From positions 1 through 5,976 of the forward strand of contig DAOVXM010000182.1 of assembly GCA_030636125.1 (NCBI GenBank): DNA of 5,976 nucleotides, given 5' to 3'. The notes beneath the pieces were generated by a model. That model did not search any database and was not told the DNA's origin. It saw only the letters and a program-made list of their open reading frames with translations. Shown piece after piece: positions 1 through 5,497 of the stretch. Each line of letters begins with the position of its first letter. The stretch's first letter is position 1. Source of the DNA: Chloroflexota bacterium (lineage in GTDB: Bacteria; Chloroflexota; Anaerolineae; Anaerolineales; UBA4823). The translations under genes and the position numbers were made by a program.

Positions 1-1
1 G

Positions 2-1090
2 GTCCAATACTCATCAAAAGTACAACCCGGCAATCTTGTCGCCATTCTAGGCCAACCACCAGCCGCACCACTTATCCGGGAGATATACCGTGAGGTTCTG
101 AGAGCGGGTGGGCATCCATATTTCTTTGATCGTGGAAATCCTGGCAGCTTACCGGGTCTTGAAGGTTTGGCGGAGGTCTTTTTGCAAGAGGCTACGGATT
201 ACCAGCTGTCCCAAGTAGACCAGGTTCTCAGTAAAGTCGTGCGAGAGTTTGATGTGTATATTCACGTGCTGAGTAGCATCAATACACGCAGCTTTAGTAA
301 TATTGACCCAAACCGATTTAGTATTCGGCAGAGGGCGAGCGCTGAAATCAATAAGATCATCCGCGAACGCCATGCTGCTGGGGAACTTAAGCGCTTAATT
401 ACCCTTTTTCCAACTCAGGCGTTTGCCCAGGATGCGGATATGAGCTTAGCGGAGTTTGAAGATTATGTCTACCGAACAACATTTGCTGATCAGGAAGACC
501 CCATGGCTGAGTGGATGAAATTCCATGACTTTCAAGAAGAACTGATTGAATGGTTAATGGGCAAAGAACATGTTGTTATTCAGGGACCACATGTCGATCT
601 GAGCCTCTCAATTTCTGGTCGCCGCTTTTTAAACGCAGATGGGACCCAAAATATGCCCAGTGGTGAGATTTATTCCAGCCCGGTTGAGGATTCTGCTAAT
701 GGGTGGATACGGTTCACTTATCCAGTAGTAGTGCGTGGACGTGAATGTGAAGGCATCGAGCTACATTTTGAGAATGGGCAGGTGGTCAAGGCTACTGCAG
801 AAAAAGGGGAGGAGTTTTTACTTGCCAGTTTGGATATTGATACTGGAGCCCGCTATCTGGGGGAGTTTGCTTTTGGTACAAACAGGTATATAACCCGCTT
901 CATTTCGAACATCCTCTTTGATGAAAAAATTGGTGGTACGCTCCATCTGGCAGTCGGATCAGGCTTTCCAGAGGTTGGCGGTAAAAATGAAAGCGCCATC
1001 CACTGGGACATGATATGCGATATGCGGGAAGGAGGGCAGGTTTTTGTGGACGGGGAGTTATTTTATGATTCAGGCGAATTTAAATTATGA
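2..1090 (+). CDS. M29-family metallo-aminopeptidase (aminopeptidase T/AmpS-like), 5' end outside window
   Basis: Predicted cytoplasmic dinuclear-metal exopeptidase that removes N-terminal amino acids from peptides. The frame is open from the first bases, and 362 residues are visible. The opening residues (VQPGNLVAILG, then APLIREIYREVLRAGGHP) match the conserved N-terminal domain of the family, so only about 10-15 residues are missing and the internal TTG at 167 is not the start. Numbering from the first full codon, the catalytic domain shows the expected metal and catalytic residues: E222 in MPSGEIY, E288 in YLGEFAFG, H315 in GGTLHLAVG, and H334 and D336 in SAIHWDM. By spacing, the position matching the conserved Tyr352 of Thermus aminopeptidase T is F322 here, and the loop between the two His residues is short. 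The stop codon overlaps the start of the next gene, which suggests translational coupling. The family call is secure; peptide specificity cannot be told. Confidence 0.93.
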   Translation, partial: VQYSSKVQPGNLVAILGQPPAAPLIREIYREVLRAGGHPYFFDRGNPGSLPGLEGLAEVFLQEATDYQLSQVDQVLSKVVREFDVYIHVLSSINTRSFSNIDPNRFSIRQRASAEINKIIRERHAAGELKRLITLFPTQAFAQDADMSLAEFEDYVYRTTFADQEDPMAEWMKFHDFQEELIEWLMGKEHVVIQGPHVDLSLSISGRRFLNADGTQNMPSGEIYSSPVEDSANGWIRFTYPVVVRGRECEGIELHFENGQVVKATAEKGEEFLLASLDIDTGARYLGEFAFGTNRYITRFISNILFDEKIGGTLHLAVGSGFPEVGGKNESAIHWDMICDMREGGQVFVDGELFYDSGEFKL

Positions 1091-2085
1091 TGAAGCTACG
1101 TGAACTAGGATCGACGTCGGTCTTCGTCACTCCAATTGGACTTGGCTTGGCAGCCTTAGGCAGACCAGGGTATATCAACCTGGACCACGCAGCGGACCTG
1201 GATCACAATTATTCTATGGACGCTATGCAAGATCAGGCCCATTCCGTCTTGGATGAAGCCTACCACTTAGGAGTGCGTTATTTTGACGCTGCCCGCTCCT
1301 ATGGTCTGGCTGAACGTTTCTTAGGTTCCTGGCTGGCTTCTCGGGAAATCTCACCAGAGACGGTCACGATCGGATCCAAATGGGGCTACACCTACACGGC
1401 TGACTGGCAAGTGGAAGCAGAAAAGCACGAGGTGAAAGAGCACTCCTTGCCGGTGTTAAGAAGGCAGTGGGCGGAGAGCGTCACTCACTTGGGTGAGTAT
1501 CTTCGCCTCTATCAAATCCACTCGGCTACCGTTGAAAGTGGTGTGCTTGAAAATCGAGAGGTCCTGGATGAATTGCTGAATCTGAAACTGAATGGTACCC
1601 TCATTGGTTTGACTGTGAGTGGTTCCCAGCAGGGAGCTGTTGTTGAACAAGCTCTAGAAATAAAGCTAGACGGCTTATTGCTTTTTGACGCAGTACAGGT
1701 TACCTGGAACTTGCTCGAAACTTCATCCGGTGGAGCATTACGAAAAGCCCATCAGGCTGGTTTGGGCGTGATTGTCAAGGAGGCGCTGGCGAATGGCCGA
1801 CTCACAGAACGAAACCATGATCCTGGCTTTAGGCGAAACTTTGAAATCCTTAATTCTCAGTCCAGACGTCTAGATACTACTATCGATGCGCTGGCTTTAG
1901 CCGCAGTACTTAATCAGCCCTGGGTGGACGTGGTTCTCAGTGGGGCAGCGGCATTAGATCACATCCGTTCTAATGTGAAGGCCATGGATGTCTCTCTGGA
2001 TGATGAAGTGGATGCGGCTTTAAGTAATCTCGAAGAACCAGCGCATGTTTACTGGGAGAAACGCAGTAAATTAGAATGGAATTGA
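1087..2085 (+). CDS. Aldo/keto reductase (divergent subfamily)
   Basis: Predicted cytosolic NAD(P)H-dependent oxidoreductase that interconverts carbonyls and alcohols; 332 residues, a normal length for the (beta/alpha)8 barrel. The full catalytic tetrad is visible: D67 and Y72 in FDAARSYG, K98 in IGSKWG and H145 in YQIHS. The C-terminal cofactor region is seen as VVLSGAAALDHIRSNV (282-297). Residues 25-53 form a long acidic/His-rich segment after the first strand, where many family members are shorter. The usual cofactor-loop motif of type SPLAGGLLTG is replaced by KEALANGRLT (231-240). ATG at 1087 overlaps the upstream TGA by four bases. A second ATG at 1090 would shorten the protein by one residue, and MKLRELG would be a typical family start. 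No good ribosome binding site is visible, so translation probably depends on coupling to the peptidase gene. It belongs to a different subfamily from the reductase further downstream. Substrate unknown. Confidence 0.92.
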   Translation: MMKLRELGSTSVFVTPIGLGLAALGRPGYINLDHAADLDHNYSMDAMQDQAHSVLDEAYHLGVRYFDAARSYGLAERFLGSWLASREISPETVTIGSKWGYTYTADWQVEAEKHEVKEHSLPVLRRQWAESVTHLGEYLRLYQIHSATVESGVLENREVLDELLNLKLNGTLIGLTVSGSQQGAVVEQALEIKLDGLLLFDAVQVTWNLLETSSGGALRKAHQAGLGVIVKEALANGRLTERNHDPGFRRNFEILNSQSRRLDTTIDALALAAVLNQPWVDVVLSGAAALDHIRSNVKAMDVSLDDEVDAALSNLEEPAHVYWEKRSKLEWN

Positions 2086-2111
2086 TCTTTTGACAAAAAT
2101 CGGTGCGAACA

Positions 2112-3044
2112 ATGCCCAGTTGGCGAAGTAGACTTCTCAAAATCATCTTGCGTTTGCGCGCTCGAAATTATCACTCGTCTGAGAGCAAAACGATCGAAGA
2201 TCGTCGTGCCGCTCTGGAAGCACTGTCAAATTTTTTTAATACCAAACAGAAGTATGAAAGCCAGTCTGTAGATGCAGGTGGTGTACCGGCTGAGTGGATT
2301 AATATCCCCGGAGTCTCAAACCACACTGTTATCCTTTATCTACATGGTGGCGGATACAGTGGGGGTTCGATTATTACCCACCGTTCACTTGTGGCAGGCA
2401 TCGCCAAGACCGCTCAGGCGAGAGCTCTGATCATCGATTATCGTTTAGCACCGGAATATTGTTACCCGGCACCAGTAGAAGATGCTTTAGCGGCTTATAA
2501 ATGGTTGTTATCTCAAGAGATAACCCCAGAACATATTGTGCTAGCAGGGGATTCTGCCGGTGGTGGCTTGACTCTGGCTCTGCTTGTCGCGCTAAGGGAT
2601 GAGGGCGCGCCACGACCTGCTTGTGCGGTATGCCTGTCACCCTGGACTGATCTGACCGGTTCTGGAGATTCAGTATTATTGAATGCCGATAAAGATCTCA
2701 TCATTGAACCAACGGCTCTAAAGCCGGCTGCGGAGCTGTATCTTGGGGGTGCTGATCCCCATACACCACTCGCCTCGCCTTTGTTTGCCAATTTGAGTGG
2801 TTTACCACCCTTGCTCATCCAGGTCGGTTCCGATGAGATTTTACTCTCGGATGCGACCTCATTCGCTGAGCGTGCCCAGGGGGCAGGGGTAGATGTTAAC
2901 CTCGAAGTTTGGGAAAACATGCAACATGTATGGCAGTTTGCTGCCCGTTTCATCCCAGAAGCTCGCCAGGCTATAGACCGCATAGGTAAGTTTATAATCG
3001 AAATCACTAATAATAACAACGACATGGAGGAATCGCTTGACTAA
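2112..3044 (+). CDS. Alpha/beta-hydrolase, hormone-sensitive-lipase (family IV) esterase
   Basis: Predicted carboxylesterase acting on short-chain or bulky soluble esters; 310 residues, typical for the family. Numbering from ATG 2112, the oxyanion-hole motif HGGGYSGGS starts at residue 78, the nucleophile elbow GDSAGGG carries S148, the acid is D241 in VGSDEILLSD and the base is H272 in ENMQHVW. The D-H spacing of 31 matches family IV. YRLAPE (around 110-115), another family signature, is also present. The N-terminus (MPSWRSRLLKIILRLRARN) is basic and amphipathic, like the cap helix of relatives, not a cleavable signal peptide. An in-frame GTG at 2103 would add three residues. I prefer ATG 2112 because a weak GGTG ribosome binding site lies six bases before it, whereas GTG 2103 has none. 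The C-terminus carries an unusual Asn-rich acidic tail (NNNNDMEESLD) whose codons contain the next gene's ribosome binding site. Substrate not identifiable. Confidence 0.92.
   Translation: MPSWRSRLLKIILRLRARNYHSSESKTIEDRRAALEALSNFFNTKQKYESQSVDAGGVPAEWINIPGVSNHTVILYLHGGGYSGGSIITHRSLVAGIAKTAQARALIIDYRLAPEYCYPAPVEDALAAYKWLLSQEITPEHIVLAGDSAGGGLTLALLVALRDEGAPRPACAVCLSPWTDLTGSGDSVLLNADKDLIIEPTALKPAAELYLGGADPHTPLASPLFANLSGLPPLLIQVGSDEILLSDATSFAERAQGAGVDVNLEVWENMQHVWQFAARFIPEARQAIDRIGKFIIEITNNNNDMEESLD
3026..3030 (+). promoter_or_regulatory. Shine-Dalgarno GGAGG setting the TTG start of the MBL-fold gene
   Basis: GGAGG lies six bases upstream of TTG 3037, inside the last codons of the esterase gene. 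There is no ATG or GTG nearby in the right frame, and residues just after the TTG already match the family's N-terminus. Together these decide the TTG start. Confidence 0.75.
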
Positions 3045-4023
3045 AATTACCGAATTTGGCACAACCAATGACGTCGCCATCACCGTGCTTGTAGATAATC
3101 GCGCCGATCTGATCGTGAAATCCACTGAGACGATCAAGCGTTTCACCGATGAACCGCTTCTGGCTGAGCACGGCTTTTCGGCCCTGATCGATTTAAAATC
3201 GGCTGGGGTACGTATCTTGTGGGATGCGGGTGTCACGCGTATCGCGTTGATGGAGAATATGCGCCGCATGGAGATAAATCCTGCCACGATCGATAAGATC
3301 GCTTTGAGCCATGGACATGATGATCACACTGCATCGGTTATCGATATCCTCTCGGCCATCGATGTTTCCCCAGAACCTCGTAGGTGGGAACCTGGTACTT
3401 CGCTTGAAGAAATCCTTGCCTGGGTTGATGGGCGGCGTATTCCAATCATTGCCCATCCTGCTGCTTTCCGGGAACGCTGGGGCTTCCGCGACGATGGCGG
3501 TAAATACGGGCCGGTTCTCCCGCCACCAGGTGATCAATGGGAAGCCCTTGGAGCGGAGATCGTGCTTTCAGAAGGCCCCTACAAGTTAGAAGCCGGTTGT
3601 TGGGCCACAGGTGCAGTACCTCGCACGAGCTTTGAAAAATCGGGCATTTCCGCAAAAATGTATTATAGGGAAGGGGACTCTTTCCAACGCGATGAGATAG
3701 AAGATGACCAGGCAATTGTTATCAACCTCGAGGATAAAGGTTTGCTGATATTATCCGGATGCGCGCATGCTGGCATCGTTAACACCGTGAATTATGCCCG
3801 ACAGATAAGTGGGGTTGATAAGGTTTGGGCGGTTATGGGTGGCTTCCACCTGGCGCGCGCCTCTGATGAGGATATCCAGCGGACGATAAATGACCTTGTC
3901 AAACTGGAACCTGCGTTAATTGTTCCCTCTCACTGCACCGGCTTTAATGCCATCTGCCAGTTCGCCAAACAGATGCCGGATGCCTTTGTCCTTGGCCTGG
4001 TGGGCACGGAATATTTATTCTAG
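3037..4023 (+). CDS. Metallo-beta-lactamase-fold metal-dependent hydrolase, COG1237 type
   Basis: Predicted cytosolic metal-dependent hydrolase, 328 residues. It resembles the COG1237 group, often labelled 7,8-dihydropterin-6-methyl-4-(beta-D-ribofuranosyl)aminobenzene-5'-phosphate synthase after an archaeal member; that name should not be transferred here. The N-terminus (ITVLVDNRADL, then PLLAEHGFSALID) is characteristic of the group. Metal ligands visible are H92, H94, D96 and H97 (SHGHDDH), H244 (SGCAHAG), with H271 (GGFHLA) and H299 (PSHCTGF) as further conserved histidines near the C-terminus. A large insertion (about 105-225) separates the ligand motifs, as is usual in this group, and probably forms a lid over the active site. 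The TTG start overlaps the esterase gene by eight bases and has a GGAGG six bases upstream. Family confident. The reaction is unknown: phosphodiester, phosphate ester and lactone hydrolysis are all possible. Confidence 0.92.
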   Translation: MTKITEFGTTNDVAITVLVDNRADLIVKSTETIKRFTDEPLLAEHGFSALIDLKSAGVRILWDAGVTRIALMENMRRMEINPATIDKIALSHGHDDHTASVIDILSAIDVSPEPRRWEPGTSLEEILAWVDGRRIPIIAHPAAFRERWGFRDDGGKYGPVLPPPGDQWEALGAEIVLSEGPYKLEAGCWATGAVPRTSFEKSGISAKMYYREGDSFQRDEIEDDQAIVINLEDKGLLILSGCAHAGIVNTVNYARQISGVDKVWAVMGGFHLARASDEDIQRTINDLVKLEPALIVPSHCTGFNAICQFAKQMPDAFVLGLVGTEYLF

Positions 4024-4026
4024 AGG
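4022..4026 (+). promoter_or_regulatory. Possible Shine-Dalgarno (AGAGG) for the small Cys-rich frame
   Basis: AGAGG overlaps the TAG stop of the MBL-fold gene and sits five bases before GTG 4032. The placement is what a coupled downstream gene would need, but the motif is short and could be chance. Confidence 0.4.
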
Positions 4027-4031
4027 ATCAT

Positions 4032-4109
4032 GTGAATAATTTTAATAGTAATTGCCCAGGCTGCGGTGAGAAGCACTGTCCCTGCCCTAGGCTGAGTAGT
4101 TACTTTTAA
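4032..4109 (+). CDS. Probable small Cys-rich (zinc-knuckle-like) peptide, 25 residues
   Basis: Short reading frame starting with GTG and ending with TAA, filling most of the 109-base gap between the MBL-fold and CMD-fold genes. The peptide begins MNNFNSN and continues CPGCGEKHCPCPRL, ending SSYF. C8, C11, C16 and C18 plus H15 lie within eleven residues, so the peptide could bind one zinc ion or another metal. An AGAGG lies five bases upstream, overlapping the previous stop, and the frame ends 23 bases before the next start, so its position looks like that of a real operon gene. The HCPCPR part recalls the first half of longer bacterial Cys-rich small proteins with a later HGxCxxC segment. If related, this one would be a shortened form; that is inference from memory. 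No function is claimed. A chance frame cannot be excluded at this length. Confidence 0.42.
   Translation: MNNFNSNCPGCGEKHCPCPRLSSYF
4053..4094 (+). repeat. Short imperfect direct repeat, TGCCC(T)AGGCTG
   Basis: TGCCCAGGCTG at 4053-4063 recurs as TGCCCTAGGCTG at 4083-4094, starting 30 bases later and differing by one inserted T. Both copies lie inside the small Cys-rich frame. The inserted base means the copies encode different residues after the first CP (CPGC versus CPRL). It may be a slippage or duplication trace, or chance. Confidence 0.35.
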
Positions 4110-4119
4110 TAAACCTTTC

Positions 4120-4125
4120 AAGGAG
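4120..4125 (+). promoter_or_regulatory. Shine-Dalgarno AAGGAG for the CMD-fold gene
   Basis: AAGGAG lies seven bases before ATG 4133, an optimal placement. It supports independent, efficient initiation here even if upstream translation is weak. Confidence 0.75.
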
Positions 4126-4132
4126 TCCATCT

Positions 4133-4456
4133 ATGAGTGAAAGACCATCATTAATCAGTAAGGCGTTCATATCTTTCTTGAGCGACGCGCCCGAGCAAGC
4201 CAAAGCCTGGAACACGATGGTGCAGGGTTTAGCAAAAGCTAGTGCACTTGATGAGAAAACCAGAGCGTTAACCTATCTAGCCGTGTTGGCAGCTTTGGGT
4301 TTGGAGAGCGGCGTACCTTTCCATGTCCAGGCTGCCCGCAGGGCGGGTGCCACCCTCGAGGAGGTTGTCAGCTCCATCCTGGTGGGATTACCAGCAGCCG
4401 GGCATCGGGTCACTCAGTCTCTACCTGCGGCGATTGAGGCATTCCACACAGATTAA
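4133..4456 (+). CDS. Carboxymuconolactone decarboxylase (CMD)-fold protein, cysteine-free
   Basis: Small all-helical protein of 107 residues of the CMD/AhpD-like superfamily, which usually assembles as trimers or hexamers. The core signature is LGLESGVPFHVQAARRAGATLEEVVS (given here in parts: LGLESG at 55-60, H64, then AARRAGATLEEV), followed by a second helix ILVGLPAAGHRV. In AhpD-type peroxidase partners the His is preceded by a CxxC pair. Here the corresponding positions (L57 and G60) are not Cys, and the whole protein has no Cys, so thiol redox activity is ruled out. H64, E58 and H91 remain as candidate acid/base residues, closer to the decarboxylase branch. A clear AAGGAG precedes the ATG. 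It sits 18 bases upstream of an aldo/keto reductase, suggesting shared expression. Fold assignment is good; calling it a true carboxymuconolactone decarboxylase is unjustified, as no other protocatechuate-pathway gene is present. Confidence 0.87.
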   Translation: MSERPSLISKAFISFLSDAPEQAKAWNTMVQGLAKASALDEKTRALTYLAVLAALGLESGVPFHVQAARRAGATLEEVVSSILVGLPAAGHRVTQSLPAAIEAFHTD

Positions 4457-4461
4457 GGACA

Positions 4462-4467
4462 AAGGAG
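4462..4467 (+). promoter_or_regulatory. Shine-Dalgarno AAGGAG for the second aldo/keto reductase
   Basis: AAGGAG seven bases before ATG 4475, the same motif and spacing as for the preceding gene. It confirms the start, whose MEYRYLGSSG is the expected family N-terminus. Confidence 0.75.
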
Positions 4468-4474
4468 AATTAAA

Positions 4475-5473
4475 ATGGAATATCGCTATTTAGGTTCATC
4501 CGGACTTCAGGTTTCTGCTATATCTCTAGGTGGCTGGGTAACGCTAAGTCACCAGATGGAGCAAGATCTTGCATATGAAATTATGCAGGCTGCCTTCAAT
4601 GGTGGCATTAACTTCTTCGACAACTCTGAGTCTTATGGTTACGGTAAATCAGAAACTGTTATGGGTAATGTGATCAGAAAAGCGGGTTGGAAGCGCTCCG
4701 AATTTGTAGTCTCCACCAAGATATTTTGGGGTGGAACGGGTATCAACCAGATCGGTCTGTCCCGCAAACATATCCTGGAGGGCGCTGAGGCCGCTCTGGC
4801 CCGCTACCAGCTGGATTATGTTGACCTCATTTTCTGCCATCGTCCCGACAGTCATACTCCCGTAGAGGAATCTGTTCGTGCCATGACCTATCTGGTCAAT
4901 AGCGGTAAAGCCCTTTACTGGGGCACTAGCGAATGGAGCGCGGCGCAGATCATGGAAGCTTACGCCGTCGCTCGTCAGGAGCACCTAATCCCGCCGCAGA
5001 TGGAGCAGCCAGAGTACAGTATGTTCCGCCGCGAGCGTGTCGAACGTGAATATGCCCATCTGTATACCGAAATCGGCCTGGGAACAACGGTCTGGAGCCC
5101 ACTTGCTGGTGGGTTGCTGACTGGCAAGTACAATAAAGGCATCCCTGAGGACAGCCGGGCCACAATCGAGGAATATGAGTGGCTGCGCGAGCGCTACGAG
5201 AGCGAGCAAGCGCTCCTTAATATCGAAAAAGTGAAGAAACTGGCGCCCATTGCCGAAGAGCTGGGCTGCACCCTGGCGCAGTTAGCTCTGGCCTGGTGCT
5301 TGAAGAACCCAAATGTCAGCACCGCCATAACCGGTGCATCCCGTCCGGAGCAGGTCGTGGAGAACATGGCTGCTTTGGATGTGGTCGATAAGCTCACCGG
5401 CGATGTTATGGCGCGCATCGAAGAGATCCTTGACAACAAACCGAAACCAGAACTTGATTTCCGGGGGGCATAA
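4475..5473 (+). CDS. Aldo/keto reductase, potassium-channel beta-subunit-like (AKR6-type)
   Basis: Predicted cytosolic NADPH-dependent carbonyl reductase, 332 residues, full length. It shows the signature of the AKR6 group that includes animal Kv-beta subunits and bacterial relatives: STKIFWGG (80-87), LSRKHILEG (95-103), RPDSHTPVEESVRAMT (123-138), YWGTSEWS (148-155), WSPLAGGLLTGKY (207-219), GASRPEQVVEN (287-297), and a C-terminus with NKPKPELDFR as in Kv-beta (NKPYSKKDYR). The tetrad is D49, Y54, K82 and H122. Kv-beta has Asn at the last position, so His suggests ordinary reductase chemistry. There is no channel gene nearby, so a channel role is not implied. It lies 18 bases after the CMD-fold gene, with its own AAGGAG. 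It shares only the general fold with the reductase upstream, so the pair is not a recent tandem duplication. Natural substrate unknown. Confidence 0.95.
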   Translation: MEYRYLGSSGLQVSAISLGGWVTLSHQMEQDLAYEIMQAAFNGGINFFDNSESYGYGKSETVMGNVIRKAGWKRSEFVVSTKIFWGGTGINQIGLSRKHILEGAEAALARYQLDYVDLIFCHRPDSHTPVEESVRAMTYLVNSGKALYWGTSEWSAAQIMEAYAVARQEHLIPPQMEQPEYSMFRRERVEREYAHLYTEIGLGTTVWSPLAGGLLTGKYNKGIPEDSRATIEEYEWLRERYESEQALLNIEKVKKLAPIAEELGCTLAQLALAWCLKNPNVSTAITGASRPEQVVENMAALDVVDKLTGDVMARIEEILDNKPKPELDFRGA

Positions 5474-5484
5474 TCTAAATCACC

Positions 5485-5492
5485 AGGAGGTG
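5485..5492 (+). promoter_or_regulatory. Very strong Shine-Dalgarno AGGAGGTG for the lipoprotein gene
   Basis: AGGAGGTG is a full-length match to the 16S rRNA 3' end, with seven bases from AGGAGG to ATG 5498. It is the strongest in the window and suggests high translation. Flanking CACC and GGTG could pair in a four-base-pair hairpin, too weak to call regulatory. Confidence 0.75.
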
Positions 5493-5497
5493 TTCTA

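Noticed and set aside
167..169. TTG as start of the first gene
   Set aside because: The frame is open to the window edge, and the upstream residues clearly belong to the M29 N-terminal domain, so the gene starts outside the window.
2090..2118. Promoter with perfect -35 box TTGACA in the gap before the esterase
   Set aside because: No -10-like hexamer lies 16-18 bases downstream (the sequence there is GC-rich and already coding), and the gap is a typical intra-operon spacing.
2513..3025. 170-codon open frame on the minus strand within the esterase gene
   Set aside because: It lies entirely opposite a well-supported gene, has a low-complexity Ser/Ala/Pro-rich translation with no family resemblance, and no ribosome binding site was noted. 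It is a coding shadow.
4024..4132. Promoter or rho-independent terminator in the gap before the CMD-fold gene
   Set aside because: AT-rich pieces such as TTTAAT are present but no matching -35 lies at the right distance, and no stable GC hairpin followed by a T-run is seen. The CCTAGG palindrome is only six bases.
1087..5473. The two aldo/keto reductases as a tandem duplication
   Set aside because: Both happen to be 332 residues, but their loops, cofactor motifs and N-terminal regions differ strongly. They are separate subfamilies sharing only the fold and tetrad.
5481..5492. CACC/GGTG hairpin over the lipoprotein ribosome binding site as a regulatory switch
   Set aside because: Only four base pairs with a four-base loop; this is expected from the AGGAGGTG sequence itself and is too weak to hide the site.
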